A stretch of DNA of 64,000 bases, taken from Chrysomallon squamiferum. Taxonomy: Eukaryota > Mollusca > Gastropoda > Neomphalida > Peltospiridae. The notes beneath the pieces are model-generated. The model had not been told where the DNA came from and searched no databases. It saw only the letters and a list, made by a program, of their open reading frames with translations. Position 1 is the first letter of the stretch. Every line of letters starts with the position of its first letter. This document shows positions 23,945-35,250 of this stretch, piece by piece. The translations under genes were made by a program, and so were the position numbers. The stretch is taken from contig CM022676.1 in assembly GCA_012295275.1 (NCBI GenBank), forward strand, positions 16,689,501-16,753,500, in the 5' to 3' direction.

Positions 23945-24130
23945 TAATAACATTTAACAAAAGTCGTATTATTTGAACTGTCCATGGTAAGTTTAATCAA
24001 AAAACATATTCTTAGAAATATTCAGTTTAACGCCAAACATTTTTTATTGTAAATATGCAATCGTGAGAAATTTCTTATTGTAAATAAAAGAAGTATAACT
24101 GTAAAACAGAAAATATGGTTTTTAAAATGT
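23945..24130. repeat. 40-bp satellite, short diverged copy
   Basis: Four or so diverged units recognisable by CTTAGAAATATTCAG and TTTAAC/AAACA spacing, the same family as 4262-5995. Confidence 0.5.
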
Positions 24131-24177
24131 GCTTGACATGTTTGAAAACAATCGTATTATCTTAAATCTGAAGGGAG

Positions 24178-24478
24178 CACATCACTTTTAAACGAGGTGA
24201 TGAGAAGATTTGTAGATGTAGATATAAAACACCAATCTTCTGAGTTGCAAGCGATGAAGTACAAATGTTGGAAGGCGCAGTTATTTCATTACATTGTATT
24301 CACGGATTCTCATTGTATGATGATACTATTCAATGTCGACTTTTTTACGGTCTGATGAAAAATGGTATTATTATTTGTTTTGGAGATTTATTTAGTTTGT
24401 ATAATTCACTAAACATGTCCCAACAAGAGACTGATCCGTGTAACCTCCAGTCAGTTATGTACAGGATACATGGCTAAT
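24178..24478 (+). pseudogene. Ig domain fragments downstream of copy C
   Basis: 24178-24240 repeats a piece of the Ig2 exon (TTTAAACGAGGTGATGAGAA followed by GATTTGTA...). From 24265 an open stretch reads VISLHCIHGFSLYDDTIQCR, which looks like the B-to-C strand region of an Ig domain of another subtype, and ends at 24478. No splice sites frame it. Probably leftover exon pieces from unequal exchange. Confidence 0.45.
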
Positions 24479-24703
24479 ACTTGTATAAAATACACTGAAT
24501 AACCATTCAACCCTAGCTCCGCACCAAGAACAACAGATATGTGAACTCGTCGCCAAACTTCTGCATAGTCTAGCAGACACTGACGATGACTAAATAAGGC
24601 GCCTCACACCAAGGTTCACCCCGCACCATGGTGAGGTTACGCAAAAAACAGGGGTAGACATTTGAAAACAAACAATACAAATCATATAATTGTACAAATA
24701 GTT

Positions 24704-24757
<54 letters not shown>

Positions 24758-25365
24758 CATAATAACAATAATGATAATAATATTAATGTTGATGTCGTGG
24801 AAACTACACAGATTTGTTTTATTTTTATTTTTTTCCATATACTGGTATGTATTACATAATTTTATCTGTTTGTAGCTCCTATTTAATTGAATTTTTTTTT
24901 GTTTTTTGTTGTTGTGTTTTTTAAATTTATCCTACTAATTTGTTTTCCTCTTAATCGCTTCAATATAAACGAGTTTGCATATAAGTAATTTCACTTTACT
25001 AACCTGTTTTATGAGAGAGTGAATTCATTCGTTTTATGGTTGAAAAAAAGGTGTAGAAGTAACAAAATATACAAACTATTACTTTTATGTGTTTTATTAA
25101 GTTGCTTTTGATTAAACTATTATTTTGATTACAGTGCTATTCTTCTCCTCTTGTTCCGATTCACTATTTTCATATTACTGGATTTTAAAGTGACTTTTAC
25201 TGATGTTTTCACTGATAATAAATATTTTTTCATTCATTAACTTATGTCTAATACCATTTCTTTTATGGTTCCTTTCTTTGTTGTTCCTTCATTTTTTTTC
25301 TTTTTCTGTCGTAAATTATAAACTTTATTTCTGTGTATTTACTGTGGTCTGTATTTTCTTACAGT
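24415..25365. repeat. Duplicated intron block, matches the intron before the copy B transmembrane exon
   Basis: 24415-24650 (GTAACCTCCAG, AACCCTAGC, CCGCACC) aligns with 53145-53380, and 25300-25365 aligns with 53400-53490, ending at TTGTATTTTCTT-CAG. An (AAT)n array lies at 24708-24757. In copy B the transmembrane exon begins about 70 bases after this point; here the likeness stops and repeat R1 starts. Confidence 0.7.
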
Positions 25366-26559
25366 AAACTATACGATTACATTTAATATCATTTGCTCTT
25401 TCATTTTAAATAAAAAAAATTAAATAAAAATTGAAAATAATTATTATTTACAATCCTGCAAAGAAGAATTCTTGAACATGAAGAAAAAACTGTAATCTTT
25501 ACTAAAAAAAATTGTTTCCTCTCTCTCTCTGTCTGTACACAGACACAGACACACACACACGCACACGCATACACACACACATACATTCATACATATATAT
25601 AAATGCAAGTATGTGTTTTTCTGTCCCCATCTCTTTCTCTCTCTCTAGATAGTGTTTTATCGTTCAAGGTATATACAACACACAATAAAAACTATAAAAT
25701 GGTAGGAGTGTTTATTAAAGTAAAACAAAATATTAAATGATATTAGATAATATTATATGTTACATATTAGTATATATTAATTTATTTTAATTTAATTTAT
25801 AAATTTGTCTTCTTGTTATGCAAGATCACTTGCTTAACAACTTAAAATTTACTTAAAGATAATTTTAAAATGCTCTTCCATCCTCCCCCTACCTCCGAAT
25901 ACTGCAGTATACTGGTTTTGATTTGTTTACGAAACTCGCCAGCATATCAAATTAAATTGTAAAGTATCTGTTTGTTATGTTGGTCAGATACAAACCTTGT
26001 GTCACTGATACACGAGACATAATACGGTATACTCGGTATTATTTACGAGGATCAAACCTTACACAGGATCTACTGTTTCAACAGGTTAGAGCAACACAGA
26101 CTGTTGTAAGTGACTGTAATACGTGTAAACTGCTTTGTGTGTATATGTGTGTTTCTTCATCTCTTCACATGTTTCTCTGCACAGTTCTGTTTATGTGTGC
26201 CTGAATATATTTGCGTATATGTGTGTATATGTGTATATGTCTGTATGTATAAACTCATTTCTCGACTTATAAATTCTTACAGCAACGATGCTGAAACACA
26301 AATCCGCTAATCACATGATACCTTAACTATTTCTGTTACAAGGTATCAAACTATAACATGAGCTTTACCACTGGTAGAAAAACACAGACCACTGCACCTG
26401 AAAAACATCACCTTGACAGAAAGCAGGTGAGACTGTGTAAGAATTAAAACAAATGAAAACTTGACAACTATATAATTGGGATGAAGAATTTCTAGATATA
26501 TTTCAGATCCATTCATAGTTATAATTATCATTTAGGGAAAAATAAATATCAGCTCATAA

Positions 26560-26950
26560 TTATAATAATCATTTAGTAAGAAAAAATATATTTTCATTAT
26601 ATCTTTGACGCAAGAAGGGATAGGATTATACTAAAAATAAAATTCATTGAGTATATAATTGTTAAGACATGTTGATAACATTGATTCACACTGCGCTGTT
26701 GTATTGATAAATGGTTGCGTATTGTTGTCACCAGTTGTGTTATTCTAATTCATATCTCTAATAATACGATTCTTTGATAGTCGATGAATCAACTATTTTT
26801 AAGTGTTTTGTACTAGAGACACTAAAGATATTTATTTATCAAATTCTGAATTCGCTGAAGAATTTATCCAAACTGGTTGAATCAGTACAGATGTTCATAA
26901 CAGAATATTCCGTAATTGAACATACGAATATGTAAATCGTTGTTCAGAGA
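26560..26950 (+). other. Strongly conserved non-coding block of repeat R
   Basis: Near-identical in R2 (about 42350-42700) and R3 (about 59280-59635), for example GACGCAAGAAGGGATA and GATTCACACTGCGCTGTTGT. No open frame is shared. Its position 0.5-0.9 kb upstream of the TATA box and signal exon makes it a candidate enhancer or simply the best-preserved part of a recent duplication. Confidence 0.5.
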
Positions 26951-26951
26951 A

Positions 26952-26954
<3 letters not shown>

Positions 26955-27028
<74 letters not shown>
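26955..27028. repeat. (CA)n microsatellite in R1
   Basis: About 37 CA units. R2 and R3 have only short GCGC/CA runs here (42701-42730 and 59636-59655), so the array expanded in R1. Confidence 0.95.
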
Positions 27029-27036
<8 letters not shown>

Positions 27037-27371
27037 CAGAAAACACACAGAATCACATTTAGAAACTTTCAAATAAGTATCTAGGGATATTTTAGTTTGC
27101 CTTTCTGAAGTATACATAATGATAAACAAGTTTGAATAAATAAATATAGACAGAGAAATAGAGAGATAGGTAAATAGACAGACAGAAAGAGACAGACAGA
27201 CAGTCAGAGAGACAGACAGGTAGATATACTACAACAACAAATGTTTTTTTAAGTGTTCTTGATAATAATACTTTTTTTCTTTATTTCATCAGTGTGATAC
27301 GTTCCACTTCAGCTACTAGTAACAAACAGGTGTACGGTTACCAAATAAACTGCGTCAGTAAACATACAGTG

Positions 27372-27380
27372 TATATAAAG
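27372..27380 (+). promoter_or_regulatory. TATA box of the R1 cassette
   Basis: TATATAAAG lies 76 bases upstream of the ATG of the signal-peptide exon. R2 has the same TATATAAAGC at 43231-43240; R3 has AATATAAAGC at 59981-59990. The 80 bases before it, with GATACGTTCCACTTCAGCTA, are almost unchanged in all three copies, which fits a proximal promoter. Confidence 0.6.
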
Positions 27381-27455
27381 CTAGCAATAAGCATCTGAAT
27401 TAAAGTAGTGGTGTTTGATGGAGACAGACTGTTGTAGACAGTTCTTAATTAAGAA

Positions 27456-27513
27456 ATGTATTTCTTTCCGTGTATCTGGATTTATTCATTTGTTATACCT
27501 ACAGTTATTTCAG
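27456..27513 (+). CDS. Signal-peptide exon of R1, likely exon 1 of the SRCR gene
   Basis: ATG to donor G|GTATGT gives 58 nt: 19 codons, MYFFPCIWIYSFVIPTVIS, plus one base (phase 1). It is hydrophobic with a small residue at the end, as in secretion signals. R3 (60065-60122) encodes the identical peptide with two silent differences; R2 (43315-43372) has three replacements. The phase fits the first SRCR acceptor at 37370 on the same strand (G+TA gives Val). That would need an intron of about 9.9 kb. An earlier ATG at 27418 opens another frame in R1, but in R2 and R3 that frame stops after four codons, so the 27456 start is preferred. Confidence 0.6.
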
Positions 27514-28046
27514 GTATGTCATAATTTTGTTTATGTATATATAGTTATTAAGAGTGAAATACCCAACAATAATACTAATAAAATTACATACAGAAAGTAA
27601 ATTCTCAATTAACTCTAGTCATCCGACAATCGTAAACCTTTATATTTGTTTCAAAAGATCGAATCACACAAAAATTCTAAGAACGTTTTTGTTTGAATTT
27701 ATTAACCATGTCATTTATCTGTATTATTGATCATTTTATTTGGTAAGCAACATGATATTGTCATAACGATTTCACATTTTAAATATTAGTTTAAAATTAT
27801 ATGCCCTCGAATTTTGATATTTTGGCCAGAATTGGGCGTGACTGCCACTTTTTTCAGACTCTGATATCTTGTTGATCAGCGCTTCAAGTTTGATGAAAAT
27901 ATTTCACTGGAAAATTAATTTAGTAAGAATCCTTAATAGCTGCAAGTAAATTTTGATATAATTTCACGTTTTGTTTGATCTTGAATCTGACGTGAATTCG
28001 AAACAACCTTAAATCAAAATTAAATTCTAAGATGTCACCTAAAACA

Positions 28047-28082
28047 TATAAAAACAGTTTGTTATAAAAGACTGTCTCAGTA
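28047..28082 (+). promoter_or_regulatory. Second TATA/initiator site of repeat R (R1)
   Basis: TATAAAA at 28047-28053 is followed by TCAGTA at 28077-28082, with 32 bases from the TATA start to the A, typical TATA-Inr spacing. R2 (43657, 43691) and R3 (about 60664, 60697) keep TCAGTACCAG but have a 4-base insertion or a changed TATA. About 50 bases downstream all share ACAACAAACTTTCACTTG. Transcription from here is unproven. Confidence 0.4.
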
Positions 28083-28309
28083 CCAGTAGTAAACTATTTT
28101 TACCTGAACTGAACAACAAACTTTCACTTGTTAAAAATTGTTGGGTATACACTGCCCGAAAACCTCCTGTAAGTACGTAGACATTTTAAAATTAGTTTGA
28201 AATATAATATCATCCACTTCTATGAGAATTGGTCGATTGTATATATAAACGACGGAGTGTGGCAACAGAAACCATGTTTTAGACTCAGAATAACTTTCAT
28301 TATCCATCA

Positions 28310-28370
28310 ATATTATTATTATTATTATTATTATTAAGATTATTATTATTATTATAATAGTTGTTTTCCT
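28310..28370. repeat. (ATT)n in R1
   Basis: Interrupted ATT array; R3 has a related run at 60905-60950. Confidence 0.85.
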
Positions 28371-28917
28371 GTTGTTGTTGTTTTTATCATTGTTATTGTT
28401 ACTGAACAGTTACTATTATTTATCTTCTAACGAATTTTGATAAACGTATGTGATGTGGTATTTTCCTATTTATTTCTTCACTTATGCGCATTGATTACGA
28501 ATTGTTCAGATCGTCGTAAATAACAGCCGGAGATACTTGTGTGTGTGTTTCGTGTATCAGTGACACAGCATTTTTATCTGACCTACATAAAAATCCGCTC
28601 ATTTGTTTCCTTTAATTTTACGCTCGTCATGTGAATATCGTCCGAGCACTACAGCACGTGTATGACAACATTTGAAAAACGAAACCAAAATTTTAAAATT
28701 ATTTTTACACATGCCGTAAGATTCTGAAACATTAAATAAGAGAAACGTATCTATATATAGAATCAGCATCAAACCTTTAAGTACTCAACAGACTCTTTCT
28801 CCGTACAATGTAATAAAACACTTAAAACACAACTTTTGTTCACTTATTAAGTAAACTTCAAAAATGTTTACACAACAACACACCTGTGTTGTTTAGCAGG
28901 AAAAAATAGTTCACACA

Positions 28918-30688
28918 TTTTAATATGTCTATTGTCTGTCTGTTTGTATCTTTATGAACTGTCAAACAGTTACGTCTAGAATAATCCTACAATGTGCACA
29001 GCGGGATTCAGTTAGCTTGTCCGTTACACAATTAAACTGCGTCAGTCAACATGTTATGTTTATAAAGGAGGAATTTTAATGCAAATTACACATATTTAGC
29101 GAACTAATCAGGTCCGAATCAAAAGTTTTAATTTCTCAGGAACGGTAGACGGCACCCGGACTTGCCTCTAGGTAGACTTGTGTTTACGGTTGTTAAAATA
29201 AAGTGCAATAAGCAATGGACGTAATTATTAACATGACTTTAGAGAGAAAATATTAAAACTTTCATTTTATCGTAAAAAAATGTAATAAAAATAAAATGAA
29301 AAAATAAAAAAGTGTTCGCAGTAGTGTCTGTGTGCGGATAGATATCAAATCCTACTCGCAGAAAGTCAACACATTTTTACTTAAACTGACGCAGTGACTG
29401 AGAGAAAATACAAGTGAAACAAGATGACAATCATAACGAATGACCCCATAACGACAGTAGAGAGAAATGTGCAAATATATCCGATTTTTGTAGTCCTTGA
29501 ATAATATATTTACTTAGGTAGTGTAATTAATTCGCCATGTTAATTTATGTTTGTGGGTCGTATGTATCGTAAAGCAGATTTTGTGTGAACGATCGTTATA
29601 AATTGACAAATTATGAAAACAAAAGGTTTACGTTTAAAGAGTATTATCGTATTCATTAATTTTATCACTTTATAATTTATTATTTTTTTTTTATAAATAG
29701 CTTATTACTGGCCCTATAACAACACTTCTTGATTCACAAGCGTGATTTCCGATGATGCGTGTTTGTTGTTTCCTTCGTTCAGAACGTTTGACATTAGGTG
29801 GAAATACTGCAGAGAAAAGTTGAGATTTCTAATCGGGCTAAAGAGACGATTCTGCGGTATTAACGTATTATTGTTCACCTGATCTGATGTGTGCAGGCAA
29901 AAACACGCCAAAACAACACCAAATACAAAATGACAGATTAGGTATATTTTCTTACATCACAAATTTAATAATTTAATTTCATAGTTACTATAAACATTTC
30001 TGCGGACATTACTAACATTCACACATGCATGCATCTACATATACGTACATAGATACATACTTAACAGATACTAATATACTTACTTTAATTCATACATATA
30101 TACAAACATAAGCTACTTTCACATATTAAAACATACTTATTTAATCCCTGATTTTAAAAGAAGATGCTGTACAATATAAAATAGAAAAAAAATAAAAATA
30201 AAAGTTGTTTTGTTAAATTGAACTGATGTTGAATTTTAAGTATTCATTGTGTTTGAAAATGTGTTAGTGTTTCAGTTCGAGGTCATGTGCTGTTTCATCG
30301 GTGATTAAAAAATCGGCTTCACCAGATCAACTTCTTTTTTTTTTTCATTTACAGTTGAAACTCTGTACACTTTCCGATTCAATCAAATCACAGCTGAGTC
30401 ACTGATAAGTTTCACTTTCGATCGAATCGTTTCCTTCCTGTGGCTACTGATTACATTTCAACTGCTTATCAGTCAAGAAATATTTTAAAGCATATAAAAA
30501 AGAAAATATAATATTAGTGTATTATTCTTAGTTAAAATGCTTTATACTGTGTGTTAATTCAAGCACCAGTAAAGCCAAACTTAAATCTGAGAGAACTAAA
30601 TAATAATTGTTAATTATTCAATTATAAAATTTATCTGATCCTGTTGATCATAATAATTGTGAGATACGTACAGTATTTGCTAAAAGTT
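28918..30688. other. Segment present in R1 but absent from R3
   Basis: R3 passes directly from TAGTTCACACA (61513-61523) to GTTAAAGAAGCAATAG (61524 on). In R1 the same two sequences are separated by 1.77 kb. No target duplication or inverted ends were found at the edges, so deletion in R3 is as likely as insertion in R1. The first 150 bases resemble 36235-36420. No coding sequence was recognised. Confidence 0.6.
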
Positions 30689-31054
30689 AAAGAAGCAATA
30701 GTTATTTCTAAAAAATAAATCTCTTTATCACTAAATTCTGTTCTGATTACTAATTCGTTAAATAAAATATTGAGAACAAATGTACGTTTTTGAAGAAGAG
30801 AACTTCGTTGTAAATAGGTATCAACTTGTGGAAGAAATTAAATATTTTTGAAAACTGGAATAAACACATCGGTCTGTATTATTCTTTCAGTAAATATATG
30901 CTTAACCACTGGTGCATCAGTACATATTTAAACCTTTCAGTACATCATCATCATCGCCATCATAATCATCATCATCATTGTAATTATGATATTTCTGTAT
31001 ATAGTGTTTTCTTTCTCACGAAACTGCACTATTCTAACTCACTGATCGTCTATA

Positions 31055-31770
31055 AATATTATTAGAAAATACACTGCATTACTTCAAACAAAACAAGTAT
31101 TATTAGAAATTATAGAAGATAAATCTGAACAAAACAAGTACAATTAGAAAATATAGAGGATGACTTTAAACAAAAACGTATGATTAGGATACATACAGGA
31201 TAACTTTGGAGAAATATATATTGTTAGAAAATAACAAGGATAAGTTTAAACAAAGACAAATTACTAGCAAATGAACAGTGAAACTTTAAACAAAAACATA
31301 TTATTAGAAAATATACAGGGCAATTTTAAACAAAACTGTATTATTAGAATACAGAGTGAAACTTTATACAAAAACATATCATTAGGAGTATATACAGGAT
31401 CACTTTAAACTAAAAGGTAAAATACATGTGATAAATATATTGTTGGAAAATAAAAAGGAAAACGTTAAACAGGATAACTTTAAACAAGAATATACTATTA
31501 AAGAACACACTGGGTAACTTTTAACAAAAACTTATTATTAGACGTGTACAGTGAAACTTTATACTGAAAAGTATTATTAGGAATATATACATGTTAACTT
31601 TAAAAAAAATAGTATTATCAGAATAGGCTAACGTTAAACAGAAACGTTTTATTAGAAACATAGGGTGAAACATTATTACTAAATATATAGGATAACTTTA
31701 AACAAAAACGTATAGATAGAAAATATATAGGATGAATTATAACCGAACCGCATTATTAGAAAATAAATAA
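31055..31770. repeat. 40-bp satellite, R1 copy
   Basis: About 17 units of the same 40-bp family as 4262-5995. It aligns nearly unit for unit with 61868-62485 in R3, with one or two units gained or lost. Confidence 0.85.
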
Positions 31771-31779
31771 ATATCCATT

Positions 31780-32225
31780 GTTGTATGTCTTTGTGTTTAT
31801 ATATAATACGTATAGGTGTACGCACAAAACAATTAAATGAAATTGATAATTGTGATTACTTGTTTTCTTTTTTTTTTTTTTTTTTTTTTTTTTCTCTGCT
31901 CATTTGGTGACCACTTCTTCTGTCACTGTTAAATGCTTCTTTTCTTTTTCCCGTCACAGTGTCGTCTGTATCAGGCGAATCCAGTCTGGAGATACTGTCT
32001 GATTCCTCCTGGATATAATCCATGTCTGTGTCCGTTACTCGATAATCCAGTTATAATGTAATTTTCGAATGATCCGTCAATTTCTTTCCTCCTCGATAAT
32101 AGATGCAAGTTTTTTTGCCTAATGCAATTCTTGGGTTTAGTTCCTATGGGATAAGTCCTGAATTTATTTTCTCCTTGATAATCGCTGTGAAATTTTGTTC
32201 TAGGATAATCCTTTGTTTCAATTAA
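31780..32225 (-). pseudogene. Copy of the ZNFX1-locus 3' end in R1
   Basis: Aligns with 6300-6730: CTCATTTGGTGACCACTTCT, the CCCGTCACAGTG segment and GCTGTGAAATTTTG are shared. It has a long poly-T (31868-31892) and small indels that break the frame. As at the parent locus it borders the 40-bp satellite, so both were copied together. Confidence 0.8.
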
Positions 32226-32339
32226 CGGACACTGAACTCACCTTTGTGGTCATTAGGCATAGGATCAGAGTCATGATCACTGAAATCTTTGAACTTACGT
32301 TTTACTTTCTTACCACGTCATCTTGAAATGACATCACAC

Positions 32340-32378
32340 TATAAAAGTTGCAGCATCTATAGACTTTTGAGTTCAGTA
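32340..32378 (+). promoter_or_regulatory. TATA/initiator candidate after the ZNFX1 tail (R1)
   Basis: TATAAAAG (32340-32347) and TCAGTA (32373-32378), 35 bases apart, slightly long for TATA-Inr. The whole stretch is kept in R3 (62710 and 62743). Downstream, CTCACAACAAACTTTC resembles the sequence after the site at 28047, so the two may share an origin. Confidence 0.35.
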
Positions 32379-33204
32379 GCAAAATAAACGTAATAGAGAC
32401 GTGCTCACAACAAACTTTCCATTTTTACGCTTTTTAGTGATTTAATATAAACACATGTCAGGAAATTATACTATTGTTGGATGCAGCTTATGTTATTGTA
32501 TTTCATTGTTATATTACGGCTAAAATATAATGTGGCGAAGTTAAAATTGTATTCTTACTTTACTTGGGGAATTTGACCTGGAATGAAACTCTGTCATATT
32601 TTATTACATTCTTTGTTGCTTACTCTTGAGATTATCATGTCTACTCCTCTAACTTCACCTTCCCTACTGGTTTATGTAAATGCACATTAAATTACACAGC
32701 CGTAGAACAAGACAAAAAAATGTCATATACAACCAAACAAATATGATGTGATACCGAAGAACTGTGATTTAGAAGATAAATCACGAGCAAAAGATTTTGG
32801 TCAACAAGAAAACTTAACCCAGCAATAGTAGTGTAGAACCTCATTTTGCTCTTGAACTTATTATTATTACTTTTGTAGTGTTCGTAATTGATGTTTGTGA
32901 CATACATGTGTATATATATATATATATTGAGAATCTGCTGGATGATATGGTCTAACGCTTTAGCAATTTGTGTTAGGATACTAAATCCATGATGGCCGCC
33001 GTATAATCTATATTCCTCATAATCTGATAGAACAGTACGATATGATGAAAAATCGTTTTTATTTGTTTTGGAAATCGTAATTAGCTACACCATATGGTGA
33101 ATTCCCTGTGAAAAAGATATATAAAATCAAACTTTGAGAAGGTGCAATAACTACTTTGGCTCTTTCGTCCCGCGTTTTTTTCTTTTTTCTTTTTTGGTGC
33201 GAAT

Positions 33205-33333
33205 ATGAACCGGCAAGAAGGAAATCTGTTTCTGGAAAAAATAGGACTTTTCGAGACAGAACGTGGCTGCAGAACCCGTGATTACCTTCGATCTAAACAG
33301 AAGACTGGAGAATCGCTGAAACTTTTCTCATAA
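33205..33333 (+). CDS. Short 42-codon open frame shared by R1 and R3
   Basis: Begins MNRQEGNLFLEKIGLFETER and ends at TAA; highly charged, one Cys. R3 encodes the same peptide (63571-63699) with one silent A/G difference. TATATAAAATC lies about 90 bases upstream in both. However, the whole surrounding 700 bases are nearly identical, so identity of the peptide proves little. No family is recognised; it may be chance. Confidence 0.25.
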   Translation: MNRQEGNLFLEKIGLFETERGCRTRDYLRSKQKTGESLKLFS

Positions 33334-33620
33334 GTAATAAGGGTTTGGCTCTGAGATTTAGTAATATATTATGATCATTTCGCTGTCAATTTTCTCATTA
33401 AACAGGTTTCAACTAAATGATTCTGTATTTTAATAGGTTTCGTAACAATTTCGTTTGGTTATTTTTTTATTTTTTTTACTATAAATGTATTTCGGAGGTA
33501 ATATATCTCTTTCTTCTGTTTGTTACTGTGCTATTTATTTAACGGTTGAAGGTGGCATTATCAGTGATAGTATTAGTTGTTAGAATATCGTTTTATTTAT
33601 TTTTCTTTTCTTCAATTATT

Positions 33621-35085
33621 ATTATTATTATTATTTTATTTTCTAATTTTGGTTCAGTGTGCGCTTTTCTATGATAGTGTTTAAGTTGTATATATATATA
33701 AAGTTTGACATGTGGAAGTAACTAAACTATGCTTTAGATTCTGAATGATTGACATTTTCTATTATTATTGTTAGTAGTAGCAGTAGCAGCAGTAGTAGTA
33801 GTATCAGCGTTATTATTTTTGCTATCATCCTCTTTATTACACCTATTGTTACTGAAGAGTTACTGTAATGTACGTTCTGACAATATAGACAAATGCAAAC
33901 CATATTTTGCCTATGTCTACACTTATGCGCAGACAGTGCATTAACAATGAACTATTCAGAGCGTCGTAAATAAAATCCGGTAATACCTTTCTTGTCTCGT
34001 CATACACTATTTTTAGTCTGATCTATATAACAAACTAACACACTCTTGCTAAACTGGTTACGCGAGTGTGATTTGAGCATTGTGTATTAGGAGGTTAGAT
34101 TAGTTTCAGTCGAATGACTATTTTTTATGGCTTACGTAACAATTTAGTTTGGTTTATTTTGCCGTGTGTAATTACAATTGTATTTCGGAAAAAAAACAAA
34201 AACAAAAAAACAACTGATAATCGAATAGACTTTTACGTTTTTCCTGTCTTATATTTGTAATGGATAAAACTAGGTCATATATATTACTGTTGTTGTTGTT
34301 GTTATCGTTGTCGTTGTTACTTTTGGTAGGTTTTCCAAGTAATTTATTATTATTATTTTTTTTAAATGTGGTGGTATAACGTTTGTGATATGTTATATTT
34401 TGTTGTTTCTCGCTAAAGTGGAAAAATACTTTCCATTAATTGTGAGTTATCCGCTGCAACAGCATTTATTTGATATACTGCTTCTTGATGTCCAGCAGAG
34501 CGGAATGTTTGACTGATTCAGAAAAGATTCGAAAAACCAGTTCGTAATAAACTGTTGGCAAACATCGAGCAGACCTACTTTGGCGTGTGATTTACAATTG
34601 AAAGGAAATGTCAGTTTATAGCACAGACGTGAAGTTATACTTTTAGAGTATGATACAAATGTAAGAACGTTTTCTTCCAGGCTACTTCGTCATTAAGAAA
34701 TATGTAATAAAACACCAAGAATAAAAAAACACAATAATACAAATAATTGCGTAAAATGTGTAGGTAGCTCGCAGATCACACACCGAAGTTTTTCCCCTTT
34801 TACACTCCATTCCTCGATAAAATTATTCCTTGCACTTATAAATTACAATATATAATAAAAAAAACAACAACCAAAAAACAAGAATAAAATAAATAATAAT
34901 TAAAATAAGGAAGCAGCTTTTGCTGGTTGAAGAATAATCCCGTAGATTACACATCAAAGATTTTCTAGCGTTTCTAGCAGATGTTGGCTGAAAACATAGA
35001 TAAACTTATTAACGTTTTGAGCTCAGTTAATCGATACATTATAAATATATAACAAACCAAGAATAAATAAACAAACAAATAAATA

Positions 35086-35137
<52 letters not shown>

Positions 35138-35193
35138 TGGATAATAACAACTTAAAAAAAACGTGAATAATTTGTTTCGGTTTATAAGACTAG

Positions 35194-35250
<57 letters not shown>

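Larger units (their letters stand above)
25372..33620 (+). repeat. Segmental repeat R, copy 1 (R1)
   Basis: The same ordered block occurs at 41631-43962 (R2, truncated) and 58725-64000 (R3, runs off the window). Shared order: leading block with ACAATCCTGCAAAGAA, a very well kept 400-bp block (about 26560-26950), a CA array, GATA/GACA repeat, TATA box with signal-peptide exon, a second TATA/TCAGTA site, then (R1 and R3 only) the 40-bp satellite, the ZNFX1 tail fragment, another TATA site and a 42-codon frame. R1 and R3 are close to identical in the last 700 bases. No terminal repeats or transposase were seen, so this looks like segmental duplication. Confidence 0.85.

Noticed and set aside
27415-27600. 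Alternative 61-codon frame from the earlier ATG in R1
   Set aside because: The same frame has a stop after four codons in R2 and R3 and would leave the exon in phase 0, which does not fit the downstream acceptors.
25372-33620. Repeat R as a giant transposon
   Set aside because: No terminal repeats, target duplications, integrase or transposase were found; segmental duplication explains it better.
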